From the NCBI RefSeq assembly GCF_003002815.1, contig NZ_PVTF01000025.1, positions 1 to 64,000 on the forward strand: a stretch of 64,000 nt of DNA, written 5' to 3'. The notes below the pieces were generated by a model. The model was given only the letters and a program-made list of their open reading frames with translations. It was not told the origin of the DNA and did not search any database. Within the stretch, counting starts at the first letter, position 1. Every line of letters starts with the position of its first letter. The DNA comes from Umezawaea tangerina (lineage in GTDB: Bacteria; Actinomycetota; Actinomycetes; Mycobacteriales; Pseudonocardiaceae). This document shows, in pieces, positions 41,708 through 52,017 of this stretch. The position numbers and the translations under genes were made by a program.

Positions 41708-41825
41708 GGGGGTGTTGGAGGGGTGGGTTTGGTTCTGTTGCCCTGGGGGTTTTCTCGCGTCTGGTGGAGCCGGGTCGGTTGCCCGGCGAGTTCGGCCCCT
41801 GGTGGACCCGGCTTTTTGCCCTCCC

Positions 41826-42066
41826 ACCCTCTGGCGAAGCCCGGCCCCCGGCGCGCGATTGTCTCAATGCCCGATCTTCGTTGTCAAGACGATAAAGCTG
41901 TCTTGACAACGAAGATCGGGCAGGAGGGCGCTGTGGATCGGGGGCAGAGGGGAAGTCTGGCTTCGCCAGCATCAGGCTTCGCCTGACTCGGGCATCCTCG
42001 GCTTCGCCGTCGGACAAGGCCCCAGGCGCTTCGCGCCGGATGCGCGCTGGCGGGCTTCGCCCATCG
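41826..42066 (-). repeat. Composite hairpin repeat, copy 5 (inverted)
   Basis: The element is reversed relative to copies 1-4. From left to right on the top strand: flank (CGCGCGATTGTCTCAATGC), main hairpin 41869-41890 with 41900-41921 (22 bp, loop GATAAAGCT), spacer CAGGAGGGCGCTG, then the array (TGGC-TTC-GCCA, AGGC-TTC-GCCT, CGGC-TTC-GCCG, GGCGC-TTC-GCGCC, GGGC-TTC-GCCC). The stem matches copy 4 exactly. It lies between convergent phoD and pgl. Confidence 0.9.
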
Positions 42067-42098
42067 TGGGTGGGGTGGGTGTTCGTTGTGCGTTGGGT

Positions 42099-42145
42099 AA
42101 AGCGAAGACGGCGCCCCTTGTTTCTTGGGGCGCCGTCTTCGCTTT
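42099..42145. terminator. Bidirectional terminator between phoD and pgl
   Basis: A perfect 19-bp stem (42099-42117 with 42127-42145), loop TTGTTTCTT. T-rich on the right side and A-rich on the left, so it could serve both convergent genes. Confidence 0.8.
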
Positions 42146-42205
42146 GTTTGCTTTGTCCCTGCTTTTGTCTTTCTCCTTGCCCTTGCCCTTCCCTTGTCTT
42201 GCCTT

Positions 42206-42985
42206 TTAGGCGAGGGGTGGGGTGAAGAGGTCTGGGACTTTTGAGGCTGCTGTGGTGTCCAGTAGCCAGAGGGTGCGGCGTTGGCCGGTGGCGCCGGCGG
42301 CGGGGAGTTGGATTTCGCCTGCGCCGGTGAGGGCCATGGAGACGGCGGCTGCTTTGGCCTCGCCGGTGGTCATGAGCCAGACCTCGCGGGCCTGGCGGAT
42401 GGCGGGGAGGGTGAGGGAGATGCGGGTGGGTGGGGGTTTGGGGCAGTTGCGGACGGCGACGACCGAGCGGGTCGACTCGTGGATGGCGGGGGAGTCGGGG
42501 AAGAGGGAGGCCACGTGGCCTTCCTCGCCGACGCCCAGGAGGAACACGTCGAACGCGGGTACGGCGCCGTGGTCCTCTGGTTGTGCTTGTGCGGCCAGGA
42601 CGTCGGCGTAGGCCTCGGCGGCGGCGTCGGGGTCGTCGCCGAAGCGGCCGTCGGACGGTTCGACGGCGTGGACGCGGGTCGGGTCGAGGTGGAGGTGGTC
42701 GAGAAGGGCCTCGCGGGCCTGGGTTTCGTTGCGGTCCGGGTGGTTGGCGGGGAGGAAGCGCTCGTCGCCCCAGTAGAGGTCCACCTTGGACCAGTCGACG
42801 GCGTGCAGGGCCGGAAGGGCGCGGAGGTGTTCGAGCACCGCGGTGCCGGTGCGGCCGCCGGTGAGCACGAGCGAGGCGTGGCCGCGGGCGGCCTGCGCGT
42901 CGACCAGGCGGGTCACCAGGCGTGCGGCCGTGGCGGCGGCCAGGAGGTCGCCGTCACGGTGCACCACCACTTGCGGGTCGTTCAC
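42206..42985 (-). CDS. pgl: 6-phosphogluconolactonase
   Basis: Hydrolyses 6-phosphogluconolactone in the oxidative pentose-phosphate pathway. The 259-residue protein is of the DevB/SOL type: LTGGRTGTAVLEHL, DLYWGDERFLPANHPDRN, LLGVGEEGHVASLFP. GTG 42983-42985 overlaps the opcA stop. It closes the six-gene tkt-tal-pgi-zwf-opcA-pgl operon. Confidence 0.95.
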   Translation of the reverse strand: MNDPQVVVHRDGDLLAAATAARLVTRLVDAQAARGHASLVLTGGRTGTAVLEHLRALPALHAVDWSKVDLYWGDERFLPANHPDRNETQAREALLDHLHLDPTRVHAVEPSDGRFGDDPDAAAEAYADVLAAQAQPEDHGAVPAFDVFLLGVGEEGHVASLFPDSPAIHESTRSVVAVRNCPKPPPTRISLTLPAIRQAREVWLMTTGEAKAAAVSMALTGAGEIQLPAAGATGQRRTLWLLDTTAASKVPDLFTPPLA

Positions 42986-44082
42986 GAACCGGCCTTCGCC
43001 TTGGCGGGCTTCTTCGCCGCCTTCGGGGCCGCGGCACCGTTGGTCGAGGGCTCGGCCTTGGTCTCGGCTTCCGCCTTGGCCGCGGCCTTGGCGCTGGCCG
43101 GGACCTTGGCGGCGGCGGGCTTCGCCGCGGGCTTGCGGACGGTGGGCTTGGTGGCCGGGGTGCGGCCGCGGACGACCTTGCCCAGCGACTTCAGCGCCAG
43201 CTCGTACACCTCGTCGGGGTCGAGCCTGCGCAGCTCCTCGGCGAGGCAGTCGCGGATGGAACGGCGCTGCAGGGCGACCCGGCGCTCGGGCTGGCCGGGC
43301 TGGACCAGGGTGCCGATGCGGCCGTCCGGGCGGGACAGCTCGACGGCGCCGGACTTGCGGTCCAGCACGACGTTGCAGATGCCCTCGCCGCGCACGGCCT
43401 TGGTGCGCTTGACCGGGATCTTCAGCCCGGACGCCAACCACGCCGCGAGCAGCTCGGTGGACGGGGAGTCCGCCTCGCCGCTGACCTCGGCGTCGGTGAT
43501 CTTCTCGAACGGCGGCAGGTCGAGCGAGGAGGCGAGCATCGCGCGCCACAGCGTCAACCTGGTCCACGCGAGGTCGGTGTCACCCGGAACGTAGGCGGCC
43601 TTGCGGTTCTCCAGGGCCTTGATCGGGTTCTTCTCCGCGGCGGCATCGGTGATCCGCCGCTGGGCGAGCACGCCGATCGGGTCCTTCGACGGCACCGCGG
43701 GCGCCTCGAAGGGCCACCAGGCCACGACGGGGGTGTCCGGCAGCAGCAGCGGGACGACGCAGCTCGCGCCCTCGTCCGCCAGCTCGCCGTACAGGCGCAG
43801 CACGATGACCTCGCTGGCGCCCGCGTCACCGCCCACGCGGATCTGGGCGTCCAGGCGGGGCGACGCCTTGCGGGCGCCGCGCGCCACCACGATCACCCGG
43901 CAGGGGTGCTCGCGGCTGGCCTCGTTGGCCGCTTCCACGGCCTCCTCGGTCTTCTCGCCGTCGTCGGTGACGATGACCAGCGTCAGCACGCGCCCGAGGG
44001 TGACCGCGCCACCCTCGTCGCGCAGCCGCACCAGCTTGCTGTTGATCCGTGACGTGGTCGTCGACGGCAGGTCGATGATCAC
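42982..44082 (-). CDS. opcA: Glucose-6-phosphate dehydrogenase assembly protein OpcA
   Basis: A 366-residue protein required for G6PDH activity in actinobacteria and cyanobacteria. It starts VIIDLPSTTTSRINSKLVRL and contains PDTPVVAWWPFEAP and AWTRLTLWRAMLAS, all family markers. The C-terminal 60 residues are an alanine/lysine-rich tail (KPAAKPAAAK repeats) not part of the core domain. GTG 44080-44082 overlaps the zwf stop. Confidence 0.95.
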   Translation of the reverse strand: MIIDLPSTTTSRINSKLVRLRDEGGAVTLGRVLTLVIVTDDGEKTEEAVEAANEASREHPCRVIVVARGARKASPRLDAQIRVGGDAGASEVIVLRLYGELADEGASCVVPLLLPDTPVVAWWPFEAPAVPSKDPIGVLAQRRITDAAAEKNPIKALENRKAAYVPGDTDLAWTRLTLWRAMLASSLDLPPFEKITDAEVSGEADSPSTELLAAWLASGLKIPVKRTKAVRGEGICNVVLDRKSGAVELSRPDGRIGTLVQPGQPERRVALQRRSIRDCLAEELRRLDPDEVYELALKSLGKVVRGRTPATKPTVRKPAAKPAAAKVPASAKAAAKAEAETKAEPSTNGAAAPKAAKKPAKAKAGS

Positions 44083-45629
44083 GGTCGCCTCCAGTTGCGC
44101 CCGGTGCGGGCGACCATCTCGTCGGCGGACGGTGGCCCCCACGTGCCCGCCTTGTACGGTTCGAGAGCGGGCTCGTCCTTCTTGGCCCAGAACTCCAGGA
44201 TCGGGTCGAGGATCTCCCACGACAGCTCCACCTCGTCGTTCTTCGGGAACAACGACGGCTCGCCGAGCAGCACGTCCAGCAGCAGCCGCTCGTAGGCCTC
44301 CGGCGACGACTCGGTGAACGCGTGGCCGTAGCCGAAGTCCATCGTGACGTCGCGGACCTCCATCGTGTTGCCCGGCACCTTCGAGCCGAACCTGATGGTC
44401 ACGCCCTCGTCGGGCTGCACGCGCACGACCAGCGCGTTCTGGCCCAGCTCCTCGGTCGCGGTGTCGTCGAACGGCAGGTGCGGCGCGCGCTTGAACACCA
44501 CGGCCACCTCCGTCACCCGACGGCCCAGCCGCTTGCCGGTGCGCAGGTAGAACGGCACGCCCGCCCAGCGCCGGGTGTTGACCCCGACGGTGATGGCGCC
44601 GAACGTCTCCGTCTTCGACTCGGGCGAGAAACCGCCCTCCTCCAGCAGACCGGGCACCTTCTGCCCGCCCTGCCAGCCACCGGTGTACTGGCCGCGCGCG
44701 CTCGTCTCGTCGAACGGCTCGACCGGCTTGGTCGCCGAGAGGACCTTCACCTTCTCCGCCCGCAGGTCCGACGGCGCGAAGGAGACGGGCTCCTCCATCG
44801 CGGTCAGCGCCAGCAGCTGGAGCAGGTGGTTCTGGATCACGTCGCGGGTCGCGCCGATGCCGTCGTAGTACCCCGCGCGACCGCCGAGACCGATGTCCTC
44901 GGCCATGGTGATCTGCACGTGGTCCACGTAGTTCGCGTTCCAGATGGGCTCGTACAGCTGGTTCGCGAAGCGCAGCGCCAGGATGTTCTGGACGGTCTCC
45001 TTGCCGAGGTAGTGGTCGATGCGGAACACCGACTCCTCGGGGAAGACGTCGTTCACGGTCTTGTTGAGCTGCTTCGCGCTGGCCAGGTCGTGGCCGAACG
45101 GCTTCTCGATGACCACGCGGCGCCACTGGGCGGCGTTGTCACCGGGCGGCTGCGCCAGACCCGAGCGCTTCAGCTGGTTGATCACCAGCGGGAACGCGCT
45201 CGGGGGCACCGACAGGTAGAACGCGTGGTTGCCGCCCGTGCCGCGCTCGCGGTCGAGGTCGGCGATCGTCGTGGCGAGGTTGTCGAACGCCTCGTCGTCG
45301 TCGAAGCTGCCCTGCACGAACCGGATGCCCTCGGCGAGCTGCTCCCACACGGCCTCCCGGAACGGGGTGCGCGCGTGCTCCTTGACCGCCTGGTGCACGA
45401 CCTCCATGAAGTCCTGGTCGGCCCAGTCGCGGCGGGCGAACCCGACGAGCGCGAAGCCCGGCGGCAGCAGGCCGCGGTTGGCCAAGTCGTAGATCGCGGG
45501 CATGAGCTTCTTGCGCGACAGGTCACCCGTCACACCGAAGATCACCAGGCCGCACGGCCCCGCGATGCGGGGGAGCCGCTTGTCGCGGGGGTCGCGCAAC
45601 GGGTTGCGCCACTTGGTACTCGGGCTCAC
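44079..45629 (-). CDS. zwf: Glucose-6-phosphate 1-dehydrogenase
   Basis: First step of the oxidative pentose-phosphate pathway. The 516-residue enzyme has the NADP-binding LVIFGVTGDLSRKKLMPA and the active-site RIDHYLGKETVQN. GTG 45627-45629 overlaps the pgi stop. The N-terminus MSPSTKWRNPLRDPRDKRLPR matches actinobacterial Zwf. Confidence 0.97.
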   Translation of the reverse strand: MSPSTKWRNPLRDPRDKRLPRIAGPCGLVIFGVTGDLSRKKLMPAIYDLANRGLLPPGFALVGFARRDWADQDFMEVVHQAVKEHARTPFREAVWEQLAEGIRFVQGSFDDDEAFDNLATTIADLDRERGTGGNHAFYLSVPPSAFPLVINQLKRSGLAQPPGDNAAQWRRVVIEKPFGHDLASAKQLNKTVNDVFPEESVFRIDHYLGKETVQNILALRFANQLYEPIWNANYVDHVQITMAEDIGLGGRAGYYDGIGATRDVIQNHLLQLLALTAMEEPVSFAPSDLRAEKVKVLSATKPVEPFDETSARGQYTGGWQGGQKVPGLLEEGGFSPESKTETFGAITVGVNTRRWAGVPFYLRTGKRLGRRVTEVAVVFKRAPHLPFDDTATEELGQNALVVRVQPDEGVTIRFGSKVPGNTMEVRDVTMDFGYGHAFTESSPEAYERLLLDVLLGEPSLFPKNDEVELSWEILDPILEFWAKKDEPALEPYKAGTWGPPSADEMVARTGRNWRRP

Positions 45630-47239
45630 GAACCATCCTCCTGAATGGCTTCGACCAGCTGCGCCAGGCCGGCGACGCGGTCGGTGAGGTGCAGTCGCAG
45701 CACCGGCCTGCGGCTCGCCAGCACCTGGCCGTCGCCCAGTGCCTGCGCGAGCTGCAGGACGCTCAGCGTGTACGGCCGGTCGGGGACCTCGAGGTCGGTC
45801 TCGGACGCACCGGTGATCTGCAGGAAGACGCCGTTCTGGTGTCCGCCCTTGTGGTACTGGCCGGTGGAGTGCAGGAACCGCGGACCCCAGCCGAACGTGG
45901 TCTGCAGGTGCGACCGGCGGCCGATCTCGGGGCGCAGCAACGCGAACGACGCGTCGTCGAGCCGGTCGAGGTAGGCCTGGACCGAGATGTAGCCGTGCTC
46001 CGGCGCCACCGCGAACAGCGCCTTCAGCGCGTCGGCCACGGTCTTGGTGTTCTTGGGCAGCCAGTCGCCGCTCGGGTAGACCTCGACCGGGCCCTCCACG
46101 AACAGCGGCGCGACCGGCTCGGAGGCCGGGGCGTCCAGCAGTGCCCTGGCGGCCTTCTTCGCGGCCTCGACGTCCGGCTGGTCGAACGGGTTGATGCCCA
46201 GCACCCGGCCGACGATCGCGGTCGCGTACTCCCACAGCAGGAACTGCGCGCCGAGCGAGCCCTCCACGGCCACCGACGAGGACCCGGTGGCCGGGCCGAT
46301 CGCGACGGTTGTGGTGTCCGAGCGCGCGTCCACGAAACCGGGCACGCCCGGTCCGTCGACCGCGACCGGCAGCAGGCCGGTGCCGTTCTTGCCGGTGGAC
46401 TCGGCGATCAGCTGCTCGACCCAGTCGGCGAAGCCCTTGATGCCCGAACCGGTGTCGGCGAAGACGACCTTCTCGGCACCGTGCGCGTGCGCCGCGCCGA
46501 ACGTCGCCGCCAGCTGGATCGCGGGGTTGTCGGGGGAGTCCGCCGACAGCACCTTCGCCGCTTCGCCTGCCTGGTCGAGCAGCGCGCCGACGTCCGCGCC
46601 CGCGAGACCGGACGGCACGAGGCCGAACGCGGTCAGCGCGGAGTAGCGGCCGCCGACGTTCGGGTCGGCCAGGAACACCTTGCGGTAGCCCAGTTCCCTC
46701 GACAGCGACTCGAACGGGGAGCCGGGGTCGGTCACCACGACGATGCGCGACGCGGCGTCGACACCCGCGTCGGCGAACGCCTTGGCGAAGATCCGCCGGT
46801 GGCTGTCGGTCTCGACGGTGCCGCCGGACTTCGACGACACCACGATCACGGTGCGCTGGAGGTCGCCCGCCAGGGCGTCGGCCACCTGCGCCGGGTCCGT
46901 GGTGTCCAGCACGACGAGCGGGACGCCCGCCGTGCCGGTGATCACCTCGGGTGCCAGCGAGGAGCCGCCCATGCCCGCGAGCACGACCCGGTCCACGCCC
47001 TCGGCGTGCAGCTCGGCGCGCAGCGCCAGGACCTCGTCGACCAGCGGCCGGGACGTCTCGTGCAACGACGTCCAGGACAGCCTGATGGCCGACTCGGACT
47101 CCGCCTCGGGACCCCACAGCGTGGCGTCGTGGGCGGCGATCCGGCCCGCCACGCCGTCGGCGACGAGCTCGCCGACGATCGTGTCGACCTGGTCCTGGTT
47201 CGGCGTGCGGACGATCTCCACGGAGATCACGTCGGTCAT
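45626..47239 (-). CDS. pgi: Glucose-6-phosphate isomerase
   Basis: A 537-residue isomerase that links glycolysis to the pentose-phosphate genes around it. It has VVLAGMGGSSLAPEV, VVSSKSGGTVETDS and VFADTGSGIKGFADW as sugar-phosphate binding motifs. This is the actinobacterial SIS-domain form. The best start is ATG 47237-47239, though the RBS is weak; coupling to tal, which stops eight bases upstream, may help. In many mycobacteria pgi is elsewhere, so its place here is a lineage feature also seen in streptomycetes. Confidence 0.94.
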   Translation of the reverse strand: MTDVISVEIVRTPNQDQVDTIVGELVADGVAGRIAAHDATLWGPEAESESAIRLSWTSLHETSRPLVDEVLALRAELHAEGVDRVVLAGMGGSSLAPEVITGTAGVPLVVLDTTDPAQVADALAGDLQRTVIVVSSKSGGTVETDSHRRIFAKAFADAGVDAASRIVVVTDPGSPFESLSRELGYRKVFLADPNVGGRYSALTAFGLVPSGLAGADVGALLDQAGEAAKVLSADSPDNPAIQLAATFGAAHAHGAEKVVFADTGSGIKGFADWVEQLIAESTGKNGTGLLPVAVDGPGVPGFVDARSDTTTVAIGPATGSSSVAVEGSLGAQFLLWEYATAIVGRVLGINPFDQPDVEAAKKAARALLDAPASEPVAPLFVEGPVEVYPSGDWLPKNTKTVADALKALFAVAPEHGYISVQAYLDRLDDASFALLRPEIGRRSHLQTTFGWGPRFLHSTGQYHKGGHQNGVFLQITGASETDLEVPDRPYTLSVLQLAQALGDGQVLASRRPVLRLHLTDRVAGLAQLVEAIQEDGS

Positions 47240-47247
47240 GTGGAGGT

Positions 47248-48360
47248 TCAGCCCTTCGCCTTGTCGAGCTGGCCCGTCACGGTCTCCAGCAGCTCTTCCC
47301 AGGACTTCTCGAACTTCTCGACGCCCTCGGTCTCCAGGGTGACGAACACGTCGTCGATGTCGATCCCGGCCTCCACCAGCGCGTCGAAGACCTCCTGGGC
47401 CTCCTCGGCGCCACCGGTCACCGTGTCGCCGACGACGTTGCCGTGGTCGGCCACCGCGTCGAGGGTCTTCTCCGGCATGGTGTTCACGACGTTCTCGACG
47501 ACGAGCTCGTCCACGTAGCGCGTGTCCGAGTACGCCGGGTCCTTCACGCCGGTCGACGCCCACAGCGGGCGCTGCGCCCGCGCGCCCGCGGCCACGAGGG
47601 CTTCCCAGCGGTCGCCCGCGAAGGCCTCCTCGTAGGCGGCGTAGGCGAGCCGGGCGTTGGCGATGGCGGCCTGGCCGCGCAGCGCGAGCGCCTCGGGCGT
47701 GCCGATCGCGTTGAGGCGCTTGTCGATCTCGGTGTCCACACGGGACACGAAGAAGGACGCGACGGAGTGGATGGTGGACAGGTCGTGGCCGTTGGCCTTG
47801 GCCTGCTCCAGACCCGCGATGAAGGCCTCGATCACGTGCCGGTAGCGCTCGACGGAGAAGATCAGCGTCACGTTCACGCTGACGCCCTCGGCGATCACCT
47901 TGGTGATCGCGGGGATGCCCTCCAGGCTGGCCGGGATCTTCACCATCAGGTTGGGGCGGTCGACCGTCTTCCACAGGTCGAGCGCCTCGGCGATGGTGGC
48001 CTCGGTGTCGCCCGCGAGCCGCGGGTCGACCTCCAGGGACACCCGGCCGTCGACGCCGTCGGTGGCCGCGTACACGTCGCGGAACAGGTCGCACGCGACC
48101 CGCACGTCCGTCGTGGTGATCTCCTTGACGGTGGCCTCGGTGCTCGCGTCGCGCGCGGCCAGCTCCCGGACCTGCTCGTCGTAGGACTCGCCCTTCGACA
48201 GGGCGCTCGCGAAGATCGTCGGGTTCGTGGTCACGCCGACCACGTTCTTGGTGGCGACCAGCTCGGCCAGGTTGCCGGTGTTGAGCCGCTCGCGGGACAG
48301 GTCGTCGAGCCAGATGGAGACGCCCGCTTCGCTCAGGGCGGTCAGGTTGGGGTTGCTCAC
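47248..48360 (-). CDS. tal: Transaldolase
   Basis: A 370-residue transaldolase of the actinobacterial type. The Schiff-base lysine lies in NLMVKIPAS. Other markers are [15 protein letters not shown] near the start and [15 protein letters not shown] 48358-48360 overlaps the tkt stop. Confidence 0.96.
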   Translation of the reverse strand: MSNPNLTALSEAGVSIWLDDLSRERLNTGNLAELVATKNVVGVTTNPTIFASALSKGESYDEQVRELAARDASTEATVKEITTTDVRVACDLFRDVYAATDGVDGRVSLEVDPRLAGDTEATIAEALDLWKTVDRPNLMVKIPASLEGIPAITKVIAEGVSVNVTLIFSVERYRHVIEAFIAGLEQAKANGHDLSTIHSVASFFVSRVDTEIDKRLNAIGTPEALALRGQAAIANARLAYAAYEEAFAGDRWEALVAAGARAQRPLWASTGVKDPAYSDTRYVDELVVENVVNTMPEKTLDAVADHGNVVGDTVTGGAEEAQEVFDALVEAGIDIDDVFVTLETEGVEKFEKSWEELLETVTGQLDKAKG

Positions 48361-50453
48361 TTGCTCTCCTCCACGTGCTGCAGCGAAAGGTGAGCCGCCG
48401 CAACGACATTCTCGGTGGTGAAACCGAATTCCTTGAACAGAGTCTGGTAGTCGGCGGAAGCGCCGAAGTGCTCGATCGAGACGATCTCGCCCGCGTCGCC
48501 GACCCAGCGGTGCCAGGACTGGGCGATGCCCGCCTCGACCGCGACGCGCGCCTTGACCGACGGCGGGATCACGCTGTCGCGGTAGGACTTGTCCTGCGCC
48601 TCGAACCACTCGAAGCACGGCATGGACACGACGCGGGTGGGGACGCCCTCGCCCTCCAGGACCTTGGCGGCCTCGACGGCGATCTGCAGCTCCGAGCCGG
48701 TGCCGATCAGCACCAGCCGCGGCGTGCCGCCGGACGCCTCGGACAGCACGTACGCGCCCTTGGCCACGCCCTCGTAGGAGGTGCCCTCCAGGGTCGGCAC
48801 GTTCTGCCGGGTCAGCGCCAGGCCCGCGGGGGCGGCGTTCTCCAGGATCGTGCGCCACGCGAACGCGGTCTCGTTCGCGTCGCCGGGGCGGACCACGGCC
48901 AGGCCGGGGATCGCGCGCAGCGCGGACAGGTGCTCGATCGGCTGGTGCGTCGGGCCGTCCTCGCCCAGGCCGATGGAGTCGTGCGTCCACACGTAGGTGA
49001 CCGACGCCTCCATGATCGCCGCGAGCCGCACGGCCGGGCGCATGTAGTCGGAGAACACCATGAACGTGCCGCCGTAGGGGCGGGTCGGGCCGTGCAGCGC
49101 GATGCCGTTGAGGATCGAGCCCATCGCGTGCTCGCGGACGCCGAAGTGCAGCGTGCGGCCGTACGGGTCGGTCTTCCACATGTCCGTGGTGATGCTCGTC
49201 GGACCGAAGGACTTCTCGCCCTTGATCGACGTCAGGTTGCTCTCGGCGAGGTCGGCCGAACCGCCCCACAGCTCGGGCAGCACACCGGCGATCGCGTTGA
49301 TGACCTCACCGGAGGCCTTGCGGGTCGAGGTGCCCTTCGCGTCGACCGGGTAGGTCGGCAGCGAGTCGGTCCAGCCCTCGGGCAGCTTCTTGGCCACGAG
49401 CCGGTCCAGCAGCGCCTTGCGCTCCGGGTTGGCCTGCGCCCAGGCGTCGAAGCCCTTCTGCCACTCCGCCTTCGCGTGCTCGCCGCGCTTGCCGACCTCG
49501 CGGGCGTGCGCCAGGACCTCGTCGGAGACCTCGAAGGTCTGCTCCGGGTCGAAGCCCAGCGCGACCTTGACGGCCTTGACCTCGTCGTCGCCCAGCGCCG
49601 CGCCGTGCGCCGCGCCGGTGTTCATCTTCTTCGGCGCGGGGTAGCCGATGATCGTGCGCAGCAGGATGAACGACGGCCGGTCGGTCTCGGCCTTCGCGGC
49701 CTTGAGCGCCGCCTCGAGACCGGTGACGTTCTCGCCGCCCTCGACGACCTGCACGTGCCAGCCGTACGCCTCGTACCGCTTGGCCGTGTCCTCGCCGAGG
49801 GCGATGGTCGTGTCGTCCTCGATGGAGATCTTGTTGTCGTCGTAGACGACCGTCAGGTTGCCCAGCTGCTGGGTGCCCGCGAGCGAGGACGCCTCGGACG
49901 TCACGCCCTCCTCGATGTCGCCGTCGGAGGCGATCACGAAGATGTCGTGGTCGAACGGGCTCTCGCCCGGCGCGGCGTCCGGGTCGAACAGGCCGCGCTC
50001 GCGGCGGGCGGCCATCGCCATGCCCACCGCGGAGGCGAGCCCCTGGCCCAGCGGGCCGGTGGTGATCTCGACGCCGTTGGTGTGCCGGTACTCCGGGTGG
50101 CCGGGGGTCTTGGAACCCCACGTGCGCAACGCCTTCAGGTCGTCCAGCTCCAGGCCGTACCCGGCCAGGAACAGCTGGATGTACAGCGTCAGGCTGGAGT
50201 GGCCCGCGGACAGCACGAAGCGGTCGCGGCCGATCCAGTCGGCGTCGGCCGGGTCGTGGCGCATGACGCGTTGGAAGAGGGTGTAGGCCAGGGGCGCCAG
50301 GCTCATCGCCGTACCGGGGTGGCCGTTGCCGACCTTCTGCACGGCGTCGGCCGCGAGGACCCGCACCGTGTCCACCGCTCGCTTGTCCAGCTCGGTCCAG
50401 TCGTCGGGCAGATGGGCCTCGGTCAACCGGGTGATGTCGTCGCTCACGGACAC
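48357..50453 (-). CDS. tkt: Transketolase
   Basis: A 698-residue thiamine diphosphate enzyme. It has [16 protein letters not shown] near the start, the ThDP motif beginning [20 protein letters not shown], and the pyrimidine-binding [14 protein letters not shown] in the second half. GTG 50451-50453 is the best start: GTGGAG precedes it by eight bases; two further GTG codons upstream would only add a few residues. It heads the operon. Confidence 0.96.
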   Translation of the reverse strand: MSVSDDITRLTEAHLPDDWTELDKRAVDTVRVLAADAVQKVGNGHPGTAMSLAPLAYTLFQRVMRHDPADADWIGRDRFVLSAGHSSLTLYIQLFLAGYGLELDDLKALRTWGSKTPGHPEYRHTNGVEITTGPLGQGLASAVGMAMAARRERGLFDPDAAPGESPFDHDIFVIASDGDIEEGVTSEASSLAGTQQLGNLTVVYDDNKISIEDDTTIALGEDTAKRYEAYGWHVQVVEGGENVTGLEAALKAAKAETDRPSFILLRTIIGYPAPKKMNTGAAHGAALGDDEVKAVKVALGFDPEQTFEVSDEVLAHAREVGKRGEHAKAEWQKGFDAWAQANPERKALLDRLVAKKLPEGWTDSLPTYPVDAKGTSTRKASGEVINAIAGVLPELWGGSADLAESNLTSIKGEKSFGPTSITTDMWKTDPYGRTLHFGVREHAMGSILNGIALHGPTRPYGGTFMVFSDYMRPAVRLAAIMEASVTYVWTHDSIGLGEDGPTHQPIEHLSALRAIPGLAVVRPGDANETAFAWRTILENAAPAGLALTRQNVPTLEGTSYEGVAKGAYVLSEASGGTPRLVLIGTGSELQIAVEAAKVLEGEGVPTRVVSMPCFEWFEAQDKSYRDSVIPPSVKARVAVEAGIAQSWHRWVGDAGEIVSIEHFGASADYQTLFKEFGFTTENVVAAAHLSLQHVEESK

Positions 50454-50541
50454 GGACACAGCTCCACTCTCACGTAGGCGGAAACGGCCTTCTCCATCGA
50501 TACAGTCGACCTGTTCCCGCGGGTTCCCTCGTCCTCCTCCC

Positions 50542-50547
50542 AGCCTA
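50542..50547 (-). promoter_or_regulatory. Possible -10 of the tkt operon
   Basis: TAGGCT on the minus strand, about 90 bases before the tkt start. No clear -35. The 285-bp divergent gap to ctaB has no gene. Confidence 0.3.
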
Positions 50548-50696
50548 GTCCCGAGGGTCCGCGCATGTGATCTGAGCGCGGACGACACGACTGTGCGTGT
50601 CGGCACAAGGTGGTAAGGAGTCATACGGACGAGGCTGTTGATCTGTTCAGGTGCGACCGGGGCGGCCCCGGTCGGGTGTGACCGGTGGCACGCGGT

Positions 50697-50702
50697 TACG
50701 AT
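50697..50702 (+). promoter_or_regulatory. Possible -10 of ctaB
   Basis: TACGAT, 36 bp before ATG 50739; AGAGGAG at 50723-50729 is the RBS. Confidence 0.35.
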
Positions 50703-50738
50703 TCCGGCATCCCCGACCTGGTAGAGGAGCGCGACGCG

Positions 50739-51662
50739 ATGAGTGCCGTCACCGAGGCCCCGACGCGGTCGCCCCGACAGGTGGTGGGCGCCTACGTGGC
50801 GCTGACGAAGCCCCGCGTGATCGAGCTCCTCCTGATCACCACGATCCCCGCGATGCTGCTCGCCGCCCGCGGCGTGCCGCCGCTGTGGCTGATCGCCTGC
50901 ACGCTCGCCGGTGGGACGCTCGCGGCCGGCTCCGCGAACGCTCTCAACTGCTACGTGGACGCCGACATCGACTCGGTCATGAAGCGGACCACGGCCCGCC
51001 CGCTCGCCCAGCAGACGATCCCGCCGCGCAACGCCCTGGTGTTCGGCGTCGTCCTCGGCGTGCTGTCGTTCGCGTTCCTGTGGATCACCACGAACCTGAT
51101 GTCCGCGGTGTTCGCCGTGGCGACCATCCTGTTCTACATCTTCGTCTACACGCTGGTGCTCAAGCGGCGCACGTCGCAGAACATCATCTGGGGCGGCATG
51201 GCCGGCTGCATGCCGGTGATCATCGGGTGGTCCGCGGTGACCGGCACCGTCGGCTGGCCCGCGCTCGTCATGTTCGGCGTCATCTTCTTCTGGACCCCGC
51301 CGCACACGTGGGCGCTGGCGATGAAGTTCAAGGAGGACTACGCGCGCGCCGGGGTCCCCATGCTCCCGGTGGTCGCGACCGCCCAGCAGGTGACCCGGCA
51401 GATCGTGATCTACTCCTGGATCACCGTCGTGTGCACGCTGCTGCTCGCGCCGGTCACCGGGTGGATCTACGTGGGCGTGGCCGCCGTGTCCGGGGTGTGG
51501 TTCGCGGTGTTCGCCCACAAGCTGCACAACGTGGTCCGGCGGGGCGGGTCGACGAACACGATGAAGTTCTTCCACATGTCGAACCTGTACCTGATGTTCG
51601 TGTTCTGCGGCCTCGCCGTCGACGCCGTCGTCGGCCTGCCCATCCTCGGGTGGCCGTTCTAG
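50739..51662 (+). CDS. ctaB: Protoheme IX farnesyltransferase (heme O synthase)
   Basis: Attaches a farnesyl group to heme B, giving heme O for terminal oxidases. The 307-residue polytopic membrane protein has about eight to nine membrane segments and the UbiA-type aspartate-rich motifs: [15 protein letters not shown] (first) and [15 protein letters not shown] (second). ATG 50739 fits the RBS; the longer frame from 50685 adds a non-conserved extension. It lies after the tkt operon in divergent orientation, as in mycobacteria. Confidence 0.95.
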   Translation: MSAVTEAPTRSPRQVVGAYVALTKPRVIELLLITTIPAMLLAARGVPPLWLIACTLAGGTLAAGSANALNCYVDADIDSVMKRTTARPLAQQTIPPRNALVFGVVLGVLSFAFLWITTNLMSAVFAVATILFYIFVYTLVLKRRTSQNIIWGGMAGCMPVIIGWSAVTGTVGWPALVMFGVIFFWTPPHTWALAMKFKEDYARAGVPMLPVVATAQQVTRQIVIYSWITVVCTLLLAPVTGWIYVGVAAVSGVWFAVFAHKLHNVVRRGGSTNTMKFFHMSNLYLMFVFCGLAVDAVVGLPILGWPF

Positions 51663-51700
51663 TCCTGTCGTCCGGTCGGGGTTCACCACCTCAACACCTG

Positions 51701-51743
51701 TGCCATGAGGGTCGCCCGGTCCATTCGGGCGGCCCTCATGGCA
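51701..51743 (+). terminator. ctaB terminator
   Basis: An 11-bp outer stem (51701-51711 with 51733-51743) plus a 6-bp inner stem (51713-51718 with 51726-51731), 7-nt loop, about 40 bp after the stop. Confidence 0.7.
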
Positions 51744-51909
51744 TGTTCGCGATTCCAATCAGGACGGTGACCGCCGGATTCGCGGGCATGGCCATTCGGG
51801 CGAATTCTGGCTTCGTTTATCCGCAAAACTGCGTAGACCCTGACGGGTTCCTCTGGTTCCGCGCTCGGGGTTCGCCGGTGGCAGAGGCTTTCTTGTTGTG
51901 TGTGGTGTG

Positions 51910-51940
51910 CAGGGAACTGTTGCCGCACAACGGTTCCCTG
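51910..51940. promoter_or_regulatory. 31-nt hairpin upstream of the vWA operon
   Basis: Arms CAGGGAAC and GTTCCCTG pair around an inner stem GTTG/CAAC and 5-nt loop CCGCA. It is about 100 bp upstream of the operon's likely -10. The surrounding 51744-52020 stretch has no gene and is AT-richer than the rest. Could be an operator or an old terminator. Confidence 0.5.
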
Positions 51941-52011
51941 TCGCACGATAGCGACGCGCGCATTCCTCGAGTTACCGTCGGGTATTCCGATCAAGGCCCA
52001 TTTCGGCCGGC

Positions 52012-52017
52012 TACGAT
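52012..52017 (+). promoter_or_regulatory. -10 element of the vWA-PP2C-kinase-helicase operon
   Basis: TACGAT, with the likely RNA start about 30 nt before TTG 52053. RBS GGGAG at 52041-52045. Confidence 0.4.
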
